A stretch of 64,000 nt of DNA from Paraburkholderia atlantica (GCF_009362785.1 NZ_WHNQ01000031.1:21318-85317); one strand, 5' to 3'; counted from the first letter of the stretch, positions 35,639 through 45,072 are shown. Numbers and translations: made by a program. The notes: generated by a model not told the origin, from the sequence alone.

Positions 35639-35979
35639 TCGGCTTGCCGGCGGGCACTCGCATCTGGATCGCCGCAGGCGTCACCGACATGCGTAGTGGT
35701 TTTCCGGCTCTTGCCGCGAAGGTGCAAGCGGCACTCGAAGAGAATCCGCTCGGCGGCGACGTGTTCATTTTTCGTGGACGTCGCGGCGATCTGGTAAAAA
35801 TTCTCTGGGCAACCGATGACGGACTATGGCTTCTGGCGAAGCGGATTTCCCACGGGCGTTTTGTCTGGCCCCAGGCTGATGGTGGCAAGATCTATCTCAC
35901 GTCGGCACAGCTGTCGATGTTGCTGGAAGGCATCGATTGGCGACAACCCCGTCGTACGACCGCATTGTCGATGTTGTAA
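35635..35979 (+). CDS. tnpB: IS66 TnpB (Orf2) protein
   Basis: A 114-residue protein that is complete and typical: 'IAAGVTDMRSGFPALAAKVQ', 'LGGDVFIFRGRRGDLVKILW' and 'DGLWLLAKRISHGRFVWPQA'. This protein is required with TnpA and TnpC for IS66 transposition, but its biochemistry is unclear. The start overlaps the tnpA stop. Confidence 0.92.
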   Translation: MIGLPAGTRIWIAAGVTDMRSGFPALAAKVQAALEENPLGGDVFIFRGRRGDLVKILWATDDGLWLLAKRISHGRFVWPQADGGKIYLTSAQLSMLLEGIDWRQPRRTTALSML

Positions 35980-36009
35980 ACCGCATCGAAGGCTCGTAAA
36001 CTGCAGCGC

Positions 36010-37604
36010 ATGCCCGATCATGCGCCACTTCCGGACACTGTTGCCGAGCTCCAGGCCCTGGTGCTCGAGCAGCAGGCGTCGATGGCAAAGATGCTGCAGG
36101 AGATTGCCGACCGCGACCGGGAGATTGTCGAACGGGATCAGGAGATTGAGCGCCTGACGGCCCAGATCGACAAGCTCAGGCGTATGCACTTCGGTCGCAA
36201 ATCCGAGCAACTTGAGCGGCAGATCGATCGGCTCGAAACCCAACTCGAGGATCTGGCAGCGGGCAGCGGCGTCGCCGATGTGCGCCGTGCGCGCGCTCGT
36301 GCATCAAGTTCAGGCGTGTCTGCGGCATCCCCTCAGGAAGCCTTGCCGCCCCACCTGCCGCGCGAGGAGCGCGTGCTCGAGCCCGAGTCCGTCTGCCCGA
36401 AGTGCAACAACGCCATGGAATTACTCGGCGAGGACGTGTCCGAGCAGCTCGCGCGGGTCACGGCGATGTTCAAGGTCCTCCGCACGATCCGTCGCAAGCG
36501 GATCTGCACCGGTTGCGGCCATATCGTGCAACCTCCCATGCCAGGGCTGCCGATCGGGCGCAGCATCGCGCATCCGAGCTTGCTGGCCGATATCATCGTT
36601 GCGAAGTATGCGAACCACACGCCGCTGTATCGGCAATCGGAGATCGCGGCGCGCGACGGCGTACGTCTCGATCGGGCCACCATGGCACGCTGGGTCGGGC
36701 AATGCGAAGAACTCTGCCGGCTGCTGACCGAAGCCCTGCGTCGCTACACCATGGCGACTGCGAAGCTCCACGCGGACGACACACCGATCCCGGTGCTCGC
36801 GCCCGGCAACAGGAAGACCAGGACCGGTCGGTTGTGGGTCTACGTGCGCGATGATCGTCGCTCAGGTTCGAGCGAACCCGCTGCTGTCTGGTTCGCGTAC
36901 TCGCCTGACCGCAAAGGCATCCACCCCCAGACCCATCTGTCCGGATTCGAAGGCGTCCTTCAGGGGGACGGCTATGCCGGCTTCAACGAGTTGACCGAAA
37001 GCGGTAAGGTTCGTCTGGCTTCTTGCTGGGATCACGCGCGTCGATATCTCTTCGACGTCCATGAGTCAGCACGTCAGCACCGTCGGAAACCACGAAGCAA
37101 TGGCTCGACATGATCGGCGAGCTCTACGCAATCGAGGCCGATATCCGCGGCAAACCACCCGATGAGCGGCGACACGTCAGGCAAGAAAAGAGCAGCCCGT
37201 TGCTCGCGGCTCTTGAGAAGTCGATGAAGGAGAAACTCGCCACTCTCTGGCCAAAGGCACCACTGGTCGAAGCGATCAACTACTCTCTGAACCGATGGGA
37301 TGGACTCACCCTGTTCTGTGACGACGGCCGCATCGAGATCAGCAACGTGCTTGCCGAAAATGCCTTGCGTTGCGTAGCCCTGGGCCGGAGGAACTACATG
37401 TTCGCCGGCTCCGACAGCGGTGGCGAGCGAGCCGCCGCAATGTATAGCCTGATCGGCTCGTGCAAGTTGAATGGCATCAACCCACGCTTCTATCTGGAAT
37501 ACATGCATACGCACATCGCCGATCATCAGGCCAATCGCATCGACGAACTGCTGCCCTGGAACATCCCGAGGCATCTCCTCCGATCTACGCCTGCCTTGCT
37601 TTAA
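36010..37604 (+). pseudogene. tnpC: IS66 TnpC transposase, frameshifted
   Basis: The first frame (36010-37113) carries the coiled-coil N-terminus ('LTAQIDKLRRMHFGRKSEQL'), the zinc-finger region ('CPKCNNAMELLG', 'RICTGCGHIVQPPMP') and the first catalytic Asp ('LHADDTPIPVLAPG', 'GVLQGDGYAGFNEL'). Near 37065-37085 one base is gained or lost. The second frame continues to 37604 with 'SETTKQWLDMIGELYAIEAD' (its first part precedes the 37110 ATG) and the final block 'GRIEISNVLAENALRCVALG'. Joined, they make a full-length TnpC. As it stands the catalytic domain is split, so the gene is inactive unless the frameshift is bypassed. Confidence 0.87.
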
Positions 37605-37754
37605 TCCCTTCTGGCAGCGGCATCATGCGCCTGCCGCGTTCTTCGACGCTTGTCCAGAGAATTCTCAACGGCCACCACGTGACGCTTACGTTAGGGTTGC
37701 GGACGCAATCGTGGATCTTGCCGGACGCAAAAGCTAGGTGGGGGAAATTGTGCG

Positions 37755-38065
37755 CTTACGCTTGACCTACGACCGCGGCACGGAAATGGCTTGCCACGTC
37801 GAACTCTCCTGGCGACTGAATTATCGATATCTGGTTTGCCGATCCGCACTCGCCCTGGCAGCGCGGCAGCAACGAGAACACCAACGGCCTGCTGCGCCAA
37901 TTCCTGCCCAAGGGGATGGATCTGTCGTCGCTCAGCCAGACGCAGCTGAACGACATCGCCAGGTTGCTCAATGGACGACCTCGTCAGACCCTCGGCTGGC
38001 ACACCCCCGAAGAAGCAATGGCAAAGGAAATGGAAAAAGCCGGTTTAGCTAAACGTTGCACTTGA
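37755..38065 (+). pseudogene. IS30-family transposase C-terminal scrap
   Basis: The plus strand reads 'LTYDRGTEMACHVELS', then after a frameshift near 37825 'WFADPHSPWQRGSNENTNGL' and 'LRQFLPKGMDLSSLSQTQLN', ending with 'LGWHTPEEAMAKEMEKAGLA'. This is the end of an IS30 transposase, including the Asp of the second and the Glu of the third catalytic positions. The N-terminal two thirds are absent. Confidence 0.8.
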
Positions 38066-38211
38066 CTCTTGAGATCGCCAAACGACCTCTGATCACTTGA
38101 AAGCGCCGTTGAAGGTGCTGCGGCCCGAACGACGGCAAAGAGTCGGACTCTTGCCAATAGCCGAATGCTACGGATCGACGACAGCTCCGATCGTCAGTTC
38201 AGCGTATATCG

Positions 38212-38868
38212 TCACATACTTCCTTGTTCATATCGACGCGTGGCTTCAACTCCCATAGCGACTGCAAAGCCGGGTTCCGCTGCTGGATCGGATCGAAGCT
38301 CAGCCAGAAGACCTTCATATCGGTGCATGGAAACCTGTAATCCCCGCTCGACGTCAAGCGCGAACTGTTGAGGCCAGCTGATTCCCTCTGCGGCCAACGT
38401 ACTAATTTGCTGCTCGTTCCAAAGTGTTATTTGGATATTTTCCATCATACTGTGTTTCATATAGTCATAAAAACTCTGCGGAATTGTGGCTCCTTCTATC
38501 AAGTGGACCTTTTCCATGATAAGTTGACGCAGCTGCAAATGCATTGGCATAAAGTACCGCTCACCCACGAAATGATCAACTTTAGACTGCGTATCAGGAG
38601 GGATCGCCCTTTTTATGCGCTCTTTGACCTCCCATGTCGCCCAAACTTGATGTATCAGCCCATCCATCGGACCATAAAACTCCCCAATCTGTGCCTCAAC
38701 TTGTTTTAGGGAGATCTCCAGTCGTTTGATCTTGTCGGCACGCCGATCTGACTCAAGGCGTGCCTCACGGTCTTTGCGGCGCCCGAGTTGGTTCAAAACT
38801 ACCCAACCAGCGATAGTAACGAGAGAACCCGTTATTCCAACAATGAGGCTAACCGTGGACTGATCCAT
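38212..38868 (-). CDS. Membrane-anchored protein of unknown function
   Basis: The ATG read from 38868 gives 218 residues. One N-terminal membrane segment ('VSLIVGITGSLVTIAGWVVL') is followed by a basic stretch and a coiled coil ('LESDRRADKIKRLEISLKQV', 'EAQIGEFYGP'). The cytoplasmic part is helical and ends in a charged tail. The layout (anchor, coiled coil, small soluble domain starting GEFYGPM) resembles small accessory proteins near defence genes, but no family is certain. It stands alone next to the transposition genes. Confidence 0.65.
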   Translation of the reverse strand: MDQSTVSLIVGITGSLVTIAGWVVLNQLGRRKDREARLESDRRADKIKRLEISLKQVEAQIGEFYGPMDGLIHQVWATWEVKERIKRAIPPDTQSKVDHFVGERYFMPMHLQLRQLIMEKVHLIEGATIPQSFYDYMKHSMMENIQITLWNEQQISTLAAEGISWPQQFALDVERGLQVSMHRYEGLLAELRSDPAAEPGFAVAMGVEATRRYEQGSM

Positions 38869-38877
38869 ATCACCCAA

Positions 38878-39551
38878 GAAATCTGATTATATTTTTCAAG
38901 TAGCCATGTGAATTAGAAAGCAATCGATTTCAATTCGGCCGCGTAAAATTTAAATATAGACTAGGCAGCTTCGGCTGGTTTAAATTGTCCGGTTTTAGGC
39001 GGCCAATCGGTCGGCTTGTTCCGACAAAGACTGCTTCGACACGCGGTCGCAACCGAAATGCAACTTTTTGCAGCGAACCAACCACCACCGTGCGATCGTT
39101 CATCATGGGTGAAGCGGGACGGCGACTCTGGAATCACGTCGCAAGCCACTGCAAGGTGACGACAGGAGTCTTTGCTATCGAGCAGGGGAGTCGATTCAAA
39201 AAAATCAACGGCAGTGTGCAAAAATAACTTGGTCCGGCGCTTTGACATTACGCCTCCCTCGGCGACATAAAAAACCCTCAATTCGTTGGCGCTCCAGACA
39301 AGGATTTTGGGTATTGATTCGCGCAGGAACAAACCGCACATATCTTTTTCTATCATGCAATGCAGTCCCAATAAAATGACCGGCGAAGGTCGACACATAG
39401 AGAGTTGACTACCGCGCGTCTCGTCTCATATGGTGATGCAAAGTGCAAGCCGGTCCAAAAATAAGCACACAGCCCCAAAAGTTTCCTTTGCGGAATGTCT
39501 CCTTTTTGACCCCGAAGCAGAGCAAACGCCTGGTCTACGGGGGAGATGAAA
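38878..39551. other. Leader region of the transposition operon
   Basis: About 670 bases separate the membrane-protein gene from tnsAB. A minus-strand frame (38961-39398) has unconvincing composition. The region is AT-rich at 38880-38960 and should hold the promoter of the tnsAB-tnsC-tniQ operon. A stretch TCAATTCGTTGGCG near 39278 partly resembles the end motif, which could allow self-regulation; this is weak. Confidence 0.35.
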
Positions 39552-42434
39552 ATGAGGATTGAACTGCCGGTCACACTCGAGCCGATCTCTGTCTGGAAGC
39601 AAAACGAGCGGCAATGGATGGAAAACTGCCGCCTTGGATCTGCGAAACCATACACAGATGACGAGCGACGCAAGGCCCTGCAGGATTGGGGTATACCAGA
39701 CGCCGGGGTTAAATACATACTCCGATCCTTGCGCGAGGCGCCTACGAGAAAATTCCCCGGGACCGGTGGAAACATCAGATCTCGTTACACGTCGAAGAAG
39801 ATGGGGACCCGGCTTGCGACGGAAAGCAGACGCGTCGAATTTCCTGCGGTGATGAAGGCCGATTTCGACGGCTTCACACGGGAGTTCTGCTGCCAGCCGG
39901 TTCAAGTGGCTATCCCAAGGACCATTCGCCGCACTTCCCGGCATGGCAAAGTAACTGAATACTCCCATGACGTCCCATACACACCAGATCTCCTCCGCTT
40001 GACCGACTATGGTCCATTTGTAGACGAATGGAAAACTGAAATTGAACTGACTCGGCTGGCGAGAAGACAGCCTGATCGCTTTTTTAAACTCGACGGAACA
40101 TGGCACTGCCCTGAACGCGAGACATACTTCAAGTCGATCGGAATAACTTTTTGCCTTCGCTCTTCCGCTGAACACAATGACCTGTTTGCGACCAATCTCG
40201 AGCATCTCTCTGCATATCTGAGTGACGATGCCCGTCCCGCTCCTGATGACGCCTTGCTTGCAATTAAAGCGCTTCTGGAGAAACGCGGCGGGGCGATGAG
40301 TTTCGCAGCGTTGAATCATGCGGCATATGAAGACGCTACGCCGTGGAACGAGAACATTGAACATGAAACGCCTCCTGGTCGATTTCGCGTCGATGATGTC
40401 TGGAAGGCCATTGCTGAGCAGCACGTGTTTGTCGATCTGGAGTACGACGACCTTTCTGAACCCTACTCGGCCGTTATCTGCTCGACACGAGATCAATTAG
40501 AGCTCGTTAAATGGCGTCGTCCTCCGCCTCACGCGGTCTCGACCCATTTCGTGCTGACCGTCGATATTGGAACCGAGTTCATTTTTCGCGGTCACGCTGA
40601 TGTGTACACGGTCACGGCGCTACCAGAAGGAAAAGTCCTTTTTCGGAACGCGGAATGCAACGTATCCGAGGTGCTGTCAGAAGACCGGTTTCAGTCTCTG
40701 ATGTTTTCCGGGGAAGTTCAGCTGCTTTCAACAACAAAAAATACTGAAGAACTTCTTGCGGATAACCCGCCTATCAGCGACAAGCGAATTAGCGTGGCTA
40801 ATCGAAGATTCGAATTATTGAAAAAGCTCGAAGAAATCGACGTTCCTCATGTGTATTCGGAACGGACTATTCAACGCTGGCGAAAGAAGATGCGCGGAGC
40901 GGGAGACTCCAAGCCGGCTCAAAAGCTTGCTTTGATCCCAGAGCGGCCTGGTGGACGAGGTCCACAACTTTCACAAAACGTTATCGACCTAATCAAAGAG
41001 GTTATGACCGGTGGTAACAATCCAACGAATCCCTCTGTGCGCAAGAGCTTCGAGGAGTTCAAGGAACTTTGCAAGGAACGGGAACTGAGACCCTGCTCCC
41101 GGAATACGTTCTATCGGCGATCTTCGCAGTTCCGTGATGAGCGAGCGAGAGAGGGCGCGCGCCGTGCCTATAACAACGAGCCTGCCGTGTGGTACCTGCA
41201 CCGTCACGACAAGATTCATGGAGGGCGTCCATTCCATCGGGTCCATATCGATCACACCAAAGTCGACGTCGTAGTCAAAACACGCGGAGTCGGCGGCCGC
41301 GAATATAAGCTGCGTGCGTGGCTTACCATCGTGATGGACGCGGAGTCACGAATGGTCTTGGCCTTTTATCTCGCGTTACATCCACCGAGTACCGTGAGCT
41401 GCATGATGGCCATACGTGCGATGGTGGCGAAACACAAGCGCGTACCAGATTTCATCGTTTGTGATAACGGGAAGGAATTTCATTCGAAAGCCTTTGATCG
41501 GTTCTGTGATCTCAACGATATCACCATCGATTACCGACCAGCTCATCAGTCGCGGTTCGGTGGCGTCCTTGAGCGCCTTTTTGGTGTCACCAACACCAAA
41601 TTACTTCACGACCTGAGAGGTAACACGAAGGCTACCCAACACGTACGGACAATGACGCGTTCCGTAGATCCAATGAACGCTGACCACCTCTCCTTTGTTG
41701 AGTTGCACGGTCTTCTCGACTATTTCTTCTTTGTGGAATACAACCGCGATACGCGCCACCCGGCACATGACCATACGCCAGAACAATATATGCATAAGCG
41801 ATTCATCGAGACGGGCAGGCGCCTCACTAGGGTGAGGCCTTACGACATGGGGTTCATGCTGCAAACGTTGATTCCAACCACTCACAGTACCTACAAAGTC
41901 GATCCACGAATGGGAGTGCTGATCCGGCCCATCTGGTATTGGGCAGATGAATTCGCGCAGGCGCGCTATAAAAAAATTAACGTTGAAATGTACGTCGACA
42001 TGTGGGATGTCAGTGTGGCATACGCCGTCGTCAACAAGCAGTGGGTGAAATGCGTATCCAGCTTATTGCTTCGCTACCGCAACCTGACCTCAATCGAACT
42101 GCGCTATGCCCTTTACGAAGTGCGCCTACGACTGAAGGCTTCTCCAAACGAAAACTTTGAGTCGGTGCTCGACGACGTCTTCGCCGATCACGTTCTGCCA
42201 CCGGCCGCGGAAGCCACCGCAGCCACGCAAATGATCTACGGTGCCGCGGGCCTCACCACCGTCTTACCTCCTGAACCGCATAGGACACTGTCCCTCCAGA
42301 ACCGTGACGGTGGATCCGCTGAAACCGAAGATGACAGGACCGAGGTAGACCATCAGCAGACCGAATCCAATTATCCGTCCCCGAGGAGTTTCAAAATTGA
42401 TTACGCAAAACTTAAAGTTAGGGAACCAATCTGA
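39552..42434 (+). CDS. tnsAB: TnsA-TnsB fusion transposase (TnsAB)
   Basis: A 960-residue protein from the ATG at 39552 (GGGGGAG at good spacing; the ATG at 39546 touches that site). Residues 85-215 match the TnsA endonuclease: 'TESRRVEFPAVMKADFDGF' (Glu 96), 'CCQPVQVAI', 'VPYTPDLLRLTDYGPF' (Asp 146) and 'EWKTEIEL' (Glu 159, Lys 161). The rest is TnsB/TniA-like, with DNA-binding helices near 405-540 and the RNase-H fold: Asp 567 in 'HRVHIDHTKVD', Asp 638 in 'VCDNGKEF', Glu 674 in 'GGVLERLFG' (DD35E). TnsB cuts and joins the 3' ends and TnsA cuts the 5' ends. Having both in one chain implies cut-and-paste movement. Confidence 0.87.
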   Translation: MRIELPVTLEPISVWKQNERQWMENCRLGSAKPYTDDERRKALQDWGIPDAGVKYILRSLREAPTRKFPGTGGNIRSRYTSKKMGTRLATESRRVEFPAVMKADFDGFTREFCCQPVQVAIPRTIRRTSRHGKVTEYSHDVPYTPDLLRLTDYGPFVDEWKTEIELTRLARRQPDRFFKLDGTWHCPERETYFKSIGITFCLRSSAEHNDLFATNLEHLSAYLSDDARPAPDDALLAIKALLEKRGGAMSFAALNHAAYEDATPWNENIEHETPPGRFRVDDVWKAIAEQHVFVDLEYDDLSEPYSAVICSTRDQLELVKWRRPPPHAVSTHFVLTVDIGTEFIFRGHADVYTVTALPEGKVLFRNAECNVSEVLSEDRFQSLMFSGEVQLLSTTKNTEELLADNPPISDKRISVANRRFELLKKLEEIDVPHVYSERTIQRWRKKMRGAGDSKPAQKLALIPERPGGRGPQLSQNVIDLIKEVMTGGNNPTNPSVRKSFEEFKELCKERELRPCSRNTFYRRSSQFRDERAREGARRAYNNEPAVWYLHRHDKIHGGRPFHRVHIDHTKVDVVVKTRGVGGREYKLRAWLTIVMDAESRMVLAFYLALHPPSTVSCMMAIRAMVAKHKRVPDFIVCDNGKEFHSKAFDRFCDLNDITIDYRPAHQSRFGGVLERLFGVTNTKLLHDLRGNTKATQHVRTMTRSVDPMNADHLSFVELHGLLDYFFFVEYNRDTRHPAHDHTPEQYMHKRFIETGRRLTRVRPYDMGFMLQTLIPTTHSTYKVDPRMGVLIRPIWYWADEFAQARYKKINVEMYVDMWDVSVAYAVVNKQWVKCVSSLLLRYRNLTSIELRYALYEVRLRLKASPNENFESVLDDVFADHVLPPAAEATAATQMIYGAAGLTTVLPPEPHRTLSLQNRDGGSAETEDDRTEVDHQQTESNYPSPRSFKIDYAKLKVREPI

Positions 42435-42586
42435 GCGGACACCTCGATATGCTTCCCACGCGTCTCGACAACATTCGGCCTTGCGAAAGCACTGCCGTGG
42501 CGTGGGTTTCTTCGGCCTTCCCTCAAGAGCCACCCCTATCGCTGCTCAAAGTTGAAAGCACGTTATTTTGAACATTGGAGTTGAAC

Positions 42587-43645
42587 ATGATCACCAAAGA
42601 GCAAGCTGTTACAGGCTCCCACGAGGACAAAGAAAATTACATGAATGATCTTTTAATTCCTCATCGAACTATGAGCGCGATTCTAGAGGAAACGGAAGTA
42701 CTTATGGAGCAAATCGGAGGCCTTTCCATTATTTTGATCGTCGGCCCGACGGGATGGGGAAAATCGGCTTTTGGGCGAAAACTACTGAGGATACTCCTCC
42801 AGGACAACGCGTATCGAATCCAGGAGGATCCCTCAATCATCCCAGCGGTATTGGTCGAAGTAGATTCCGCAGACAAGAAACCCGAGATAGATTTCAGTCT
42901 TTTGTATGCGCGAATCTGCAAGGCGTTACTGGCGCCCAGTGTCTTGGATGGCTTCGGCATGCCGCGCAATCTCGAGGAAGAGCAACACAGTCCTGCTGAG
43001 AACAGCCGAATGATGCTTGAAAAAGCTATCCAGGGTCGGAGACTTCAGCATCTGATACTCGACGAGATCATTCATTTCTTGCATTCGTCAACCCCTCCGA
43101 TTCATTACGGAGATCTGTTGAAGTCCCTTTCAAACCGATCCAATTTTAATCTAGTATTAATCGGTGCATACGGAAGCGAAGAATTAATACACGCGACGGG
43201 TCAATTAGCTCGCCGGATCACCGTTATACATTGCCCACGGTATAAACAATGCGAGGCAGATTTCATCGAATATGCGACGTTTATAAAATCCGTGACCGAA
43301 CGCTTGCCATATAGCTTCGAAATCGATTTAGAAAACGATATTCAATACCTGTTCAATGGTACGTTTGGACTATGCGGCGCGTCCGTTCGAGTGATCCTAG
43401 AGGCCGCCGCCCGGTGTTCGAAAGAAAAAAGACCGAGATGGAGTAGAACTCTTCTTTTGAAGTCGATGCCATCGCTTAAAAAGCATCGACAAATAGCGAT
43501 GGAGACGCTACGCGGTGAAGAGCGGATCCAACCTTACCTTCAAGATGAACTCGTCAAGACTTACACAACAGAAGAAGATTTGTGGAGGGAGTTGAAGAAA
43601 GAACACGATGAGCATGGCCAGTTAAATCGGCGTCGCGCCCGATGA
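42587..43645 (+). CDS. tnsC: TnsC/TniB-type transposition ATPase
   Basis: A 352-residue AAA+ protein from the ATG at 42587 (GGAG seven bases before it; a TTG at 42575 is less likely). Walker A is 'LIVGPTGWGKSAFG' and Walker B is 'LQHLILDEIIHFLH'. A sensor-type stretch 'FNLVLIGAYGSEELI' and the 'QLARRI' arginine motif follow. TnsC links the target-selecting TniQ protein to the transposase and helps enforce target immunity. The stop overlaps the tniQ start by four bases (ATGA). The gap after tnsAB is about 150 bp and holds no gene. Confidence 0.9.
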   Translation: MITKEQAVTGSHEDKENYMNDLLIPHRTMSAILEETEVLMEQIGGLSIILIVGPTGWGKSAFGRKLLRILLQDNAYRIQEDPSIIPAVLVEVDSADKKPEIDFSLLYARICKALLAPSVLDGFGMPRNLEEEQHSPAENSRMMLEKAIQGRRLQHLILDEIIHFLHSSTPPIHYGDLLKSLSNRSNFNLVLIGAYGSEELIHATGQLARRITVIHCPRYKQCEADFIEYATFIKSVTERLPYSFEIDLENDIQYLFNGTFGLCGASVRVILEAAARCSKEKRPRWSRTLLLKSMPSLKKHRQIAMETLRGEERIQPYLQDELVKTYTTEEDLWRELKKEHDEHGQLNRRRAR

Positions 43646-45057
43646 AGACTCCGATCACGTTAGTAAGCACCCCCGGCGGGTGGCCTGATGATTCTCCAGC
43701 GCGTTCGGCTTGCTTTGGTCTGCCACCTCAAGGAGAGAGTGGGGAGAGCTATGAGAGCCTGGCTAGTTACTTCCGTAGATTGAGTGCCTATCACGGATTA
43801 TTTCCGCGGGTATTTGCCAATCGTGCAGTTGGACCTCTTTTCCATGACCAGGAGGTGCGTACACTGGACTTCGCCCGCGACACTTTCACTATGAATGGCG
43901 CGGGCGCAAGGGCAGCAATGTGGGTCAACGCGCTCGAGAAACTTACGATGCGCAGCGACCTCGCCTCGGGAACGTTGCTTCCGCTACGAACCCATGTCTC
44001 CCTCGAAAAACTTCTTTCCCAAAGAGAGTGCTTTTGCCCCTCCTGTTACAGCGACGACGAGTCCGTGGGTCGTCAGAAGTATAACCGCCTGCTTTGGTCA
44101 ATTCATTGTGTCGAAGCCTGTCCCCTCCATAACACCCTTCTCGAGACTGTACCGGAGCGATCCAAACCCAAGCGGTATACATTCTGGCTCCCCGGATTGT
44201 CTCGCATCGATGGCAGTAGTCTTGCGAATCACGAGACTAGAAAAGCGCGCAAAGAGCAAGTCCGATCCGCGCATTTGGTCGCGCAATTGTTGGATGAGAT
44301 CCATCAATTCCCGGAAGCGTTCAGCAATTGCAGTCGAATTGGTGAATTTATGCAACATGCTGTAAATACGCTATGCGACGGGAGTGGCCGCCGGCTAGCC
44401 AGGTATCTCGGCGTCTACCACGGTCGGGTTGATAGCTGGCTCTCCGGTCAACGGGCATCGCTGCCTATTTTGACAATTATCGCAAACCGTTGCGACTGCA
44501 AAATATCCGATATCCTACTTGGAAAAAACGTAAAGTTGCGGAAAAAGTACGCAAGCGCTGACGGCTACAACAAAGTAGTACAGCGCCACCGGCGCGCCCC
44601 CAGATTTAAAACTTCAGATGCCTTAGTCGCTGCGCTGGAAGGACTTGATAAATTGGGGTTGGTTAGCAACCTCAGTCAAGCCAGCAGACTTCTCAACACC
44701 GGCTATTGCAGCTTGCGTAGACTGGCGCCAGGTTTTGCAGCGCTGCTAGTGCGTAGAGGACAGGAGGCTCGACATAGGGAAAAGTTGGCGCGCGACGAGA
44801 AGCTCTTCAATGAATACTGGAAGTGCTTTCAAGATGTGCTCTCGGAAAACGCAAGGCCTACGCGGGAAAGAGTTGAGGCGCGGTTATTTCAGCAAAGCGG
44901 AATCAAGCCCGTTTTTGGATTTAACAAGCTACACACGAAAGCATTGGCGCTTGCAGACCTATCGAGCGTTAGACATAACGAAAACGTTCAAGAAAAGCCC
45001 CTACGGAAAAATCGGGTCGGTTCGAGAACAATCAATTCGTGTCGTAAACGACATTAA
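43642..45057 (+). CDS. tniQ: TniQ/TnsD-type target-selection protein with C-terminal HTH
   Basis: A 471-residue protein. The TniQ domain is N-terminal ('ESYESLASYFRRLSAYHGLF') with zinc ligands in 'CFCPSCYSDD' (Cys 132, 135) and 'HCVEACPLHN' (Cys 156/160, His 163). Residues 249-295 look like a Cro/XRE helix-turn-helix ('RRLARYLGVYHGRVDSWLSG'). A second HTH-like stretch is near 355 ('LSQASRLLNTGYCSLRRLAP'). Long TniQ proteins such as TnsD bind one chromosomal target. This transposon sits beside selC, so selC is the likely target; that is inference. The last codons (TINSCRKRH) and the stop lie inside the right-end repeats. Confidence 0.88.
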   Translation: MKTPITLVSTPGGWPDDSPARSACFGLPPQGESGESYESLASYFRRLSAYHGLFPRVFANRAVGPLFHDQEVRTLDFARDTFTMNGAGARAAMWVNALEKLTMRSDLASGTLLPLRTHVSLEKLLSQRECFCPSCYSDDESVGRQKYNRLLWSIHCVEACPLHNTLLETVPERSKPKRYTFWLPGLSRIDGSSLANHETRKARKEQVRSAHLVAQLLDEIHQFPEAFSNCSRIGEFMQHAVNTLCDGSGRRLARYLGVYHGRVDSWLSGQRASLPILTIIANRCDCKISDILLGKNVKLRKKYASADGYNKVVQRHRRAPRFKTSDALVAALEGLDKLGLVSNLSQASRLLNTGYCSLRRLAPGFAALLVRRGQEARHREKLARDEKLFNEYWKCFQDVLSENARPTRERVEARLFQQSGIKPVFGFNKLHTKALALADLSSVRHNENVQEKPLRKNRVGSRTINSCRKRH

Positions 45058-45072
45058 TTGCTGAACTCTACA
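45030..45072 (-). repeat. Right transposon end
   Basis: Read inward from 45072 the end starts TGTAGAGTTCAGCAATTAAT and continues GTCG, matching 23 of 24 bases at the left end. The inner motif CAATTCGTGTCG (45034-45045) faces the terminal motif CGACATTAATTG across four bases, making a near-palindrome TGTCGTAAACGACA. The tniQ stop is embedded here. Confidence 0.82.

Larger units (their letters stand above)
35129..37689 (+). mobile_element. IS66-family insertion sequence (2.56 kb)
   Basis: The left terminus GTAAGCGTCTTGCAGTGGCC (35129) and the right terminus, read inward from 37689 as GTAAGCGTCACGTGGTGGCC, form the family's inverted repeats. Three genes in the standard order tnpA, tnpB, tnpC fill it. 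The usual 8-bp target duplication is absent (AGCAAACC left, GTTAGGGT right), so one flank has been rearranged. tnpC is frameshifted, so this copy is probably immobile. Confidence 0.85.
13203..45072 (+). mobile_element. Complete 31.9-kb Tn7-like transposon inserted beside selC
   Basis: The termini are TGTGGAGTTCAGCAATTAAT... at 13203 and, read from the right end inward at 45072, TGTAGAGTTCAGCAATTAAT...; 23 of the first 24 bases are identical. AGGCG flanks both sides. The transposition genes lie at the right end: a TnsA-TnsB fusion (39552), tnsC (42587) and tniQ (43642), coupled and reading toward the right terminus. The right end is 25 bp from the CCA end of selC. The cargo between 13.3 and 39 kb includes defence-like genes, a possible toxin cluster and later insertion sequences. 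The cut-and-paste mode is inferred from the intact TnsA-like active site. Confidence 0.9.

Noticed and set aside
36010..37604. Programmed frameshift in IS66 tnpC
   Set aside because: The two frames join only after a one-base change. IS66 elements are not known to use frameshifting in tnpC and no slippery sequence is evident, so it is treated as a pseudogene.
38961..39398. Minus-strand frame of 145 residues upstream of tnsAB
   Set aside because: Odd composition, no ribosome site, no motif; more likely leader sequence of the transposition operon.
13203..45072. CRISPR-associated transposon (CAST)
   Set aside because: Despite TnsAB, TnsC and TniQ, no repeat-spacer array and no Cas-like protein is visible, so guide-directed targeting is not supported.
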